DNA of 64,000 nucleotides. It comes from Todiramphus chloris collaris. Its lineage: Eukaryota > Chordata > Aves > Coraciiformes > Alcedinidae. The notes under the pieces were generated by a model. The model saw only the letters and a program-made list of their open reading frames with translations. It made no database searches and had not been told where the DNA came from. This document shows positions 56,472-64,000 of this stretch, in pieces. A program made the position numbers and the translations under genes. Every line of letters starts with the position of its first letter. Position 1 is the first letter of the stretch. The DNA lies in contig JANVCC010000071.1 of assembly GCA_025345505.1 (NCBI GenBank), forward strand, positions 4,430,347 to 4,494,346, read 5' to 3'.

Positions 56472-59043
56472 TCATGCCCATGTATCGAACCTTCGCACTG
56501 AGACGCACCCACGAATAGGAAGGGGGCAAGGGAGCTTGTTATCTATGACCTGGCACATATCAATGTAGGGATCAAAGAGGACTACGACAGGGAGGGCACC
56601 GTTCCCCTTCCTCTGTCCGAGGAGATAGATTCGTCCATTCACAGTGCTGCACCCCATGAAGAACTTCTGGGTCAAGCATTCCTCGTCCACCTGGGTCCAT
56701 TCGTCTGTCTCCACATCGAATCGAAACGCTCCTCCTCCTATGGTGTAGAGGGCACCGTTCAGTGACGTGATGCAGAGGTCATACCTGGGAGGGAAGAAAC
56801 CCTTGATCAGAATCAACAGAAAGATCTGGCTCTGAAATATTCAGTGTGACCTTGGTCCTCACAACAAGAGTCCTGTTTAAACAGAGGACCCCAGAAGCGT
56901 TGGTGGGACAGGAGTTGTGGATTTCTCCAGTCCAACCTCTTCTTGGAGCAGGGACCAAGACAGGAAGCTTTTGTCTCCTGCCAGGTCTGAGAAGAGTAAT
57001 TTCTTACCTTGGAAGGGGGGAGAATGAGATGACATCCCAGCTGTCCGTCTCTGTGTTCAGCCTTTGCACTCCATCGTATACGTGGCCGTTTTCATCCAGG
57101 CCACAGACCACGTAGATCCTGGTTCCCACGCTGACCGCATCTCCTCTCTCCACAGGCTGAGCCATAGGACTCATGCTTTCCCACCGGGACTCCACCAAAG
57201 CCATGCGCTCCACGGCTGGGATTATCCCTTCGTCCGTGCTCCCTCCCAGTACGTACAGGTAGAGTCCTGCTCCTACTGCACAGTGGCTGTTGCGGGACAC
57301 CTTCATGGCGGGCCCTTCCAGCCAGCTGTTGGCCAAGCAATTGTAGATAAGCACCCAATCCACACTGTACCACACAAACTCATCCCGGAAATATCCTCCT
57401 GTCACGAAAAGGAAGCTCCCTGGAAAGACAGCAGAGAAGAGTATCAGTTGCATGAGAGCTGAAAATTGCTCCTGGGAACCAGGGCTCCCACTTCTCCCTG
57501 GGCTGTCCTGCTGAGGTGCAAGGGGAGCAGAGAAAAACCACTGCTCTTTGTGTCAGTTTGCAGTATTGGAGTCCTCATCTGCTGGGCCTACAGGATGCAG
57601 TAAGTCCTTCCAAATCTGCTCCCACTTGAGAACAGAATCATGGAAAGCACCTCTGGGGAATCTCGTGTCCAGACTCCCACTTGAAATGGGGCTACTGCCA
57701 ACAGTAAATAAGAGAAGCCACGGTATTGAGCTGTCTTGACCGCCTCCAAGCATGAAGATTTCACAACGTCCACAAGCAAGTTTAACTTAACAGCAACAAT
57801 AAATCAGAAGTCACCTTCTGCCAAAGCCAGCACAAAAGAGAAGGCAGATAAAGCGTGCTTCTTCGAGTGAAGTCGTTAGACCCACTCCAGCTAAAGCTAA
57901 GGGAAGGCTCTCAGCAGCATCTGCCACGTGGAAAGAAATACTCAGCCTCCCAGGACTGAGGAAAACAGAAGCATTCTTTGGCCAACCATGAACACAAACA
58001 CGAATGAGGTTTCAGCAACGCTGAACAACGCGGGTTTACAGGAGAAGCAGCTGAACTCTCTGCGTTCGGGTGGCTAAAGCCTCAACTTCTGTTTGCCCAG
58101 TCCCAGTTCTCTGTAAGTTACCTACTGCTGCCACTGCGTACTGGGTGAGGTTCCTGCGCTGCAGTGGGGAACAAGCCTGCCAGGTCCCTGTTTTAGGTTG
58201 AAAGAGAAATAATTCTTGCTGTTCCTTGTCATGCTTTCCTCCCAGGACATACAAGGTGTCGTAGCTCCGACCAACGTAAGGACAGCGTTCCGGGTGCTGC
58301 CAACTGGGTGGAGGATGGTTGTCTAACTTCTTTATTAGTCTGGAAAAAGTGTCTGGCTCTCCAGGGCGCTTGCTGCGTTTCACCAGGATATCGAGGAAGG
58401 ACAAACTCAGAAAAGTGGCCCTGACTTCACCCACCAAATCCAGGAAGTCCTCCTCTCTCGTTGCTGGGTCCTCCATCACCCACCTTGTAATACTGTCAAA
58501 AACCAGATCTTCTCGCGGAACGAAGAGGTCGTCGCTTTTTAGGAGCTGCATCAGCATTTCTTTGGGTAGTGCCTTAAATTCTTCCTGGGACACCACATCC
58601 CCCCAGTGAGTGAGGGCCACGTTCAGAGCAGACACGTACAGGTCTCGAAAAGCAAATTGCTGTGAGTAGGTCATCAGGCCCAGGCAGTTGGAAACATGCA
58701 GCTCTCGCTCCAGAAACTTCTCACACAACAGTTTCACCCTGTCAAACTGGAAAAAATCAGCTGTCTCCAGTAAGCTGGTCACATTCTCTTGACCTATAAG
58801 CACTTGGGCTGTGCGGGTGAACTCAAGCAGAGCCTGAAAAGGGGCCGCATCGATCCCTCTGATCACAATGTGGTGTTCAGCGCTCTCTCTTGCCCCCCCA
58901 AAAAACATGGCTTGGAAATAACGACTGTGCAGGGAAAGCGCCCTGCGGCTGACCTGAAAGAGTCTCTCTCCCACCTCCAGAACCGTGTCTGCAGTCATTT
59001 CTGTCTGAGGTCCCAGCTCCTCTGGTTCTTGTGCAGGCTCCAT
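56472..59043 (-). CDS. BTB-BACK-kelch protein (KLHL/KBTBD family, complete coding region)
   Basis: This is probably a Cullin-3 substrate-adaptor type protein. Coding exons on the minus strand are 59043-58122, 57419-57008 and 56784-56472, with GT-AG junctions (phases 1 and 2) and 548 codons ending at TGA 56474-56472. Residues about 19-118 form a BTB fold (TVLEVGERLFQVSRRAL, YFQAMFFGG). A BACK domain follows to about 220. About six kelch blades run from residue 260 to the end, seen as LYVLGG, LFVTGGY, LYVLGGS, IYVVCGLDE, LYTIGGG and IYLLGQ with matching Trp positions. The BTB starts only about 18 residues after the Met, so the N-terminal helix that normally precedes the first strand, and that contributes to dimerisation, is absent, as in short-BTB members such as KBTBD13. 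A possible splice acceptor (ctgcctggcag) lies 8 bases before the ATG, so at least a 5' UTR exon is likely upstream. The C-terminal end resembles the KLHL6/24/35 group weakly. I cannot name the orthologue. The gene converges tail-to-tail with gene B. Confidence 0.88.
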
Positions 59044-60031
59044 GCTCCTGTCTGCCAGGCAGTTAAAATTAACTCACCCCTCACGCAGCCTTTACACATG
59101 TGAGGTCTCTGGAAACATTACCCCAGCTAGGATAAAGAAAAGATAAACCTAAAAATAGAGTATGGTTTCTACCCTTCTGCTTTGCTCCTCAGTCTCCCTG
59201 CAGCTTTCAGAGATAAATAGCAGGAGAGCTGCATGGCCCAAAACTTACAGATTTAATGAGCATCTGCCTAAGCCAGGTAAGACCCGGAGAGTTAGGGGAG
59301 CTGCTTGCTAAGCAAAGAGCCTGGACGAAAGAAGAAGGAAGAGAAGAAAGCCTGGAAGAAAGGGAAGAAACAACCAAAACCTTCCTAAACACCAACCAAA
59401 TAGCAAGAAGCTGTAGAAGAACAGTGAACTAATTTGGAAAAAACCCCAGTCCATTACAATACCTTTCACTTCTGCAAATCAAAAACATGGGAAAGCTTGA
59501 CTTCCTGATAAAAAAAAAAAACAAAAAACCAGAAAAAAAAGCCACATCCTTCATCAGTTCAAGTGTATTATCAAATTCCAGCCTGCTTGCAGTATTCAGT
59601 ATACATTTAAGTTTAGCTAGAGCTGGAGGGATGCCAGGAGCCCCCATGCAAACCCAGATGGCTGTCACATACTGAAGTCACCCTCGATCCCAGTGCACTG
59701 AATAAACAGTCACGGCACAGGCCACGGCTCGCTGATCCCACACAGTGGATTTTCCACAGCCTCGAGACCAAGCTATTGAGGGGAGACTGGCAGAGTGACC
59801 TTGAAGTAGTGCCCTGCTCCCAAAGAGCCCAGCAAGACTCTGTGCCATTTCTCAGGGGTGCTCACCCAGCAGAACATTGCTATCTGGATCAAGAGAAGCT
59901 TTTCTTCCCTGGAGGCTCCTTTCCATTTCTGAGAGAGCAAAACTGCTGTTACAACTGGTTTTATTTTTAAAATAGGTCACATTTAGGAATTAGTCCAATA
60001 GAAAAAGCATACAGACATTTAAAATTCAGCT
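59044..60031. other. Region upstream of the kelch start codon
   Basis: Expected to hold the 5' UTR exon(s) and promoter of the minus-strand kelch gene. No CpG island is visible. An A-rich tract lies at about 59508-59541. Confidence 0.4.
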
Positions 60032-60285
60032 ACAGAATAGAATCATAGGCTGCTTTGGGTTGGAAGGGACCTTTCAAGCTCATCTAGTGCAGGGAGCAGG
60101 GCCATCTGCAGCTAGAGCAGGGTGCTCAGAGCCCCGGGCAACCTCCCCTGCAATGGTGCCAGGGATGGGGCAGCCACCACCTCTCTGGGCACCCTGGGCC
60201 AGGCTCTCACCAGCCTCAGCAGCAAAAAATGTGTTCCTTCTCTCCCGTTTAAACCTCCCGTTTTAGTTTAAAACCATCACCCCTG
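60032..60285 (-). mobile_element. CR1 LINE 3' fragment
   Basis: Starts AGAATAGAATCATAGGCTGC on the plus strand, then GGTTGGAAGGGACCTTTCAA; resembles the reversed 13090-13457 copy. Confidence 0.82.
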
Positions 60286-60776
60286 CTAAAAAGTTTGTCT
60301 TCCATTATTTTCCAGGTCTTTTTTCCAAGTACTTAACTCCAGGTAAACCCAGGAGGCTGCACTGCAGAAAAGGGCAACCGTGCAACCTGGTAACTGAGCA
60401 GGAAATGCTGGGCTCACCCCTCGCCCGAATTTACTCACTGGACACACAGCTTCAGGCAGATCTCCCCCTACCCTCTGCATCCATAGCCTGGAATCCACCC
60501 AGGAGACCTTCCGCAGGCCCGTTACTGATGCCACACTTGGAAAACAAGAGTGCAGCATGGCATTGGCATCAACAGCCTGCCAATGCTCTGCCATCTAAGG
60601 GACAGCTCCAGGCTCTACTCAGGCTGCCAGGGGGCATATTCTGCTCCAAACACTCTCCATCAGGAGTCCCTTTTGAATTGTGCAACTGCACGAAGAACAA
60701 GTTTTGTAGCATTAGAAAAAAGTTCTGTTGGAAGGAGCGTGACCCTACAGCCAGTTCTGAGAAGCACCCAGTGAAT

Positions 60777-61005
60777 GAATCCTAGACTGGCTCGGGCTGG
60801 AAGGGACCTCCCAAGGTCATCTAGTGCAGCCCCCTGCAGTGAGCAGGGACACCCTCTATTAGACCAGGCTGCTCAGAGCCTTGTCCAACCTCACCTTGAA
60901 TATCTCCAGGGATGGGGCCTCAACCACCTCCCTGGGGAGCCCGTTCCACTGTTCTACCACCCCCAATGTAAAGAACTTCCTTCCTGATATCCAATCCTTA
61001 GATTA
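60777..61005 (-). mobile_element. CR1 LINE 3' fragment
   Basis: Starts near GAATCCTAGACTGGCTCGGG on the plus strand, then CCCAAGGTCATCTAGTGCAG, ending near CTTCCTGATATCCAATCC. Confidence 0.8.
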
Positions 61006-61361
61006 GAATCCAGAAGCACGGGCAATATGCCCCACAAGACAACTGGTCCCCAGTTCCAGAGCCTCCTGGAGAAGTCAGACACACTCAGTTGGAGTTTGAC
61101 TTCAAGTTCCCATCCATTTCAGAGCCGATCCAGGAAAGGCCATGAACAGGAGAATGGTGTTCTTGCCAAAATCACAGCCAACACAACCTGTCCTTGGCCT
61201 GTTCCCTTGACAGCCTCCAGGAACAAGATTGCTGCTGCCACCAATAAAACGATTTAGGCTGGCACAGCCTCCTCAAGAAGAGCAGGTGGCAAACATAGGT
61301 TACCTACAGCCTGCAGGCACATCTCCCCTACTCCAGGCTTTGGAACGCCCAACAGAAATCA

Positions 61362-61760
61362 AAGAATCATAGAATTGTAAGGGCTGGAAGGGACCTTAAA
61401 GCTCATCTGGTTCCAGCCCCCCTGCCATGGGCAGGGACACCTCCCACTAGAGCAGGGTGCTCACAGCCCCAGCCAGCCTGGGCTTCCAAACTTCCCAGGA
61501 TGGGACTTCCACCACCTCTCTGGGCAACCTGGGCCAGTGTCTCCCCACCCTCCTGGGGAAGAAATTCTTCCTCCTGTCCAACCTGAATCCACCTCTCTCC
61601 AGTTTGGATCCATTCCCTCCAGTCCTGTCCCTGCCCCACAGCCTAACAAGTCCCTCCCCAGCTTTCTTGTAGCCCCTTCAGATACTGGAGGCCACAAGAA
61701 GGTCTCCCCGGAGCCTTCTCTTCTCCAGCCTGAACAACCCCAGCTCTCTGAAATGCACAA
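61362..61760 (-). mobile_element. CR1 LINE 3' fragment
   Basis: Starts AAAGAATCATAGAATTGTAA on the plus strand. Nearly identical to 11372-11650 and to the reverse of 3712-4172. Confidence 0.88.
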
Positions 61761-62659
61761 GTCCTTGGGAAAGGACCAAATGCTCTCAGTCATTTCTCAC
61801 TGGTTTTCTGTCCTAGAGTGGAGCACAGCTTCTGATCCAGCCCCTCCCAATTTTACTGCATTTATCACCCCCTGAACAGATTTTATTCAGACTTACAACC
61901 GTGGGGATCTGCGATGTCAGCTGTACAGCACTTTTTCAGACTAAAAACCAGACATTTAGGAACAGATTCATTTGTATTTATTCACTCAAAACTCCTCAAA
62001 TCTTGTAGTTTCTGCAGTATAAAAGAAATAAAAATATTTACAAATCAAGTTATATCAAGCAGAACCACAAGTGGATAGGTACAGTATAAAAATATGCAGT
62101 ATTTCCAGACGCTGCCTACAGTTAACAGTAGGATCTTAGATATTCTTCTCCTAGAATCCCAGTATCAAACAGATTTCCATAAGGTTTGTGTCACTCAGCC
62201 AAGAACCATCCTAGATGTCAGTGCTGTCCTTCTGTAGGAAGGTGGGAGCCCTGATACCACAGATCACAGCCCACAAGATCTGGAATGAGAGCTAGAAAAG
62301 ATCTTCTTGGCTACACAGCTTGCAAAGGTGACCACAAGGTACTACACGAGCAAAGCCATCTTCCTGCTGGAGCAAGAAGGCAGCAGAAAGAGAACTCAAC
62401 AGCAGGAAGACTACAGCACAGTGCTTCCCAGCTGAGTACTGACACCTAAGAGGAAGAAAAACAGGTTCTAATGTATCTGGGCTTTAGATTAACAAATACA
62501 TTTTTACTGTATTTAAAAATGCAAATAATGTAACCAGTATTCAGGGCATTCTTTAATAATTTCATGTGGTGGATTCAAAAGTCACAAGAACAGGAGGGTC
62601 TTGGAGGATTCCATGACAATGTATTCTCTCCTGTCAGCTCTAAACAAAGTAGTTACAGA

Positions 62660-62665
62660 TTTATT
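62660..62665 (-). terminator. Candidate polyadenylation signal of LSM7
   Basis: AATAAA on the minus strand, about 235 bases after the LSM7 stop codon, at a plausible 3' UTR distance. Another AATAAA on the same strand lies near 61974, so a longer 3' UTR is possible. Confidence 0.4.
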
Positions 62666-62898
62666 TGTGGGGAAAAATAATAATAATAAAAAAAAATAAT
62701 CAGAACTTGCTTCTTACCATGCCCCATCCTCTCACCATTTATGGAAAGCCACAAAAGTAAAAATTGACTGTTCTTTCACACTAACAAATACACACTCAAA
62801 CTCCTCCCCCAAAACAGGAAGCTTCTCACAAACTGTTTAGGTTTTTTTTTCTGATGATTTGCACCCCTGAAGTCTTTAGAGACAATCCAAAGAAAGCA

Positions 62899-63041
62899 TC
62901 AGCCATCTTGCTGCTGAATGAAAGGGTTTGGAATAGCTTCCATTCCATCCTGGGGACAAATCAGAACCACAGAAGTCCCTCTGCAGACCACGAGTCCCAG
63001 CTGACGCGTGTCTTCTGTTAGTTTGTACTGATCATCTGGAT
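62899..63041 (-). CDS. LSM7: LSM7 terminal coding exon (partial gene)
   Basis: Read on the minus strand, a CAG acceptor at 63044-63042 is followed by an open frame encoding the last 46 residues (after a split Asp codon) and TGA at 62901-62899. The peptide starts PDDQYKLTEDTRQLGLVV and ends with MEAIPNPFIQQQDG, which I recognise as the C-terminus of LSM7, differing from human at the last residue (Gly for Ala). LSM7 is a subunit of the Lsm1-7 ring (mRNA decay, cytoplasm) and the Lsm2-8 ring (U6 snRNA, nucleus); this exon carries the end of the Sm2 motif. The preceding exons (the Sm1 part) are not in the remaining 950 bases and must lie beyond the right edge. Confidence 0.95.
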
Positions 63042-63044
63042 CTG

Positions 63045-64000
63045 CAAGGCAGAGACCCATGGTTACAATGGCAACGTAAGGAAAAGAACCCCAATTCCAT
63101 CAGCTTCAAAAGGCACAGACACACGGAGGGGTTTTTCCAAGTGTTTCTGCATTGCTTCATTGAACACACGGCCCACAGAGGGATGCAGAAGCAGCAGCAG
63201 GAGCTGGTGTCTTCAGGACACAAGGGATCCACCAAGTTTTGAAGCAGCACGTGCCACGGTGAGCTGTAAAGAACCTGCCTTTGCCTGCAGAGCAGAACAG
63301 GTATCTCCTCTTAAGGACCTCAAATGTCCTTTCATTCTTCTAACCAAAAGTGTACACACGAGTGGTTAAAAAAAAGCTCCAGGTCTCATTTCTAAAGCCA
63401 TCACAGACAAACATTTTGAGGTAAGTGAAAATCAGAGACCCTGCCTTCAGAATGCACAGGTCCATTCCCAGACAAAGCCCAACAAGGCTGTGGATGGGGA
63501 CGAGCACTTAAGACAGCAACAGCCAATTCTGCCCTCCTCGAGATGTCAATATAGTCAACAAAAATGCACTACACTCAGCTTTTAAAACTCTCTTCTAAGC
63601 AAAAAAAATTAAAACTTCAGGTGCTTTCTCAGAAGCAGGCAAGAGAATACTTTAAAAACACTGGCCTATCATCTGACAGCTTTTTGTTTGAGAGAGGAGA
63701 GAGGGAAGTGGGATTATTTATCCTTTGGTGGGAAAAAGAAACACTGAGAAGCAGCCCCACAGCTCTACTAGCTCTAAGAAGCTACAGAAAGCTTCTTCTC
63801 CACAGAAATGCAAAGGCTGCAGAGCTCATTACAGGAAGATCCCAGCTCTTGCTGAGATACTTTCCCTGCTTTAAGTGAACCTGCAACTCTCCAGCAGGAT
63901 AAGCAAAGGCCAAAGCGATCGCCTTACCTGAAGGAACACACGATTTCTTCCAAGCTTTAGAGGACAGGAGCAGCAAACGCGTTATAGAGCTCAAGAAAGG
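63045..64000. other. Intron of LSM7 to the right edge
   Basis: No sequence resembling the Sm1-encoding exon of LSM7 is seen. The stretch is taken to be intron. Confidence 0.6.

Noticed and set aside
63782-63994. Possible upstream LSM7 exon on the minus strand at the right edge
   Set aside because: A GTAAGG follows an open stretch, but the translation does not resemble the Sm1 part of LSM7.

Overview
The window looks like avian nuclear DNA. It carries about thirty CR1 LINE fragments, including several groups of near-identical copies and the typical short ATTCTATG-like 3' ends. The genes are intron-rich and vertebrate-type. The combination of a CERS4-type gene pair and LSM7 resembles the part of bird chromosome 28 that matches human 19p13; this placement is from memory, not from a search. 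The abundance of young-looking CR1 copies would fit a lineage with recently active CR1, such as woodpeckers and relatives, but this is only a hint.

Layout. Positions 1-15.8 kb are intergenic: a ~93-bp tandem repeat at the left edge, several CR1 copies (one of ~1.65 kb), an internal CR1 ORF2 fragment, and an 18-bp tandem array broken by a 10-N assembly gap. From 15,795 to 39,263 (+) lies a complete ten-coding-exon ceramide synthase gene of 397 codons, best matched to CERS4. From 44,316 to 55,279 (+) lies a second complete ceramide synthase gene of 354 codons, with the same ten exons and the same intron phases but a much diverged protein. From 59,043 down to 56,472 (-) lies a three-coding-exon BTB-BACK-kelch gene of 548 codons that converges on the second ceramide synthase. 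At the right edge, 63,041-62,899 (-) is the terminal coding exon of LSM7; its upstream exons lie outside the window.

Biology. The two ceramide synthases would be ER membrane enzymes that N-acylate sphingoid bases with fatty acyl-CoA. Both keep the histidine pair and aspartates of the Lag1 motif. They differ most in the last inter-membrane loop, where acyl-chain specificity has been mapped in mammalian enzymes, and in the C-terminal tail. This suggests a tandem duplicate with altered substrate choice or regulation. The kelch protein is probably a Cullin-3 adaptor-type protein with an unusually short BTB start. LSM7 is a housekeeping U6 snRNA / mRNA-decay ring subunit. Nothing suggests that the three gene types work in one pathway.

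The most interesting items are the diverged CERS4-like tandem copy with its altered specificity loop, the near-identical CR1 copies in intron 1 of both ceramide synthase genes, the 34-bp minisatellite found at the same internal site of two separate CR1 copies, and a CpG-rich block inside intron 2 of the second gene.
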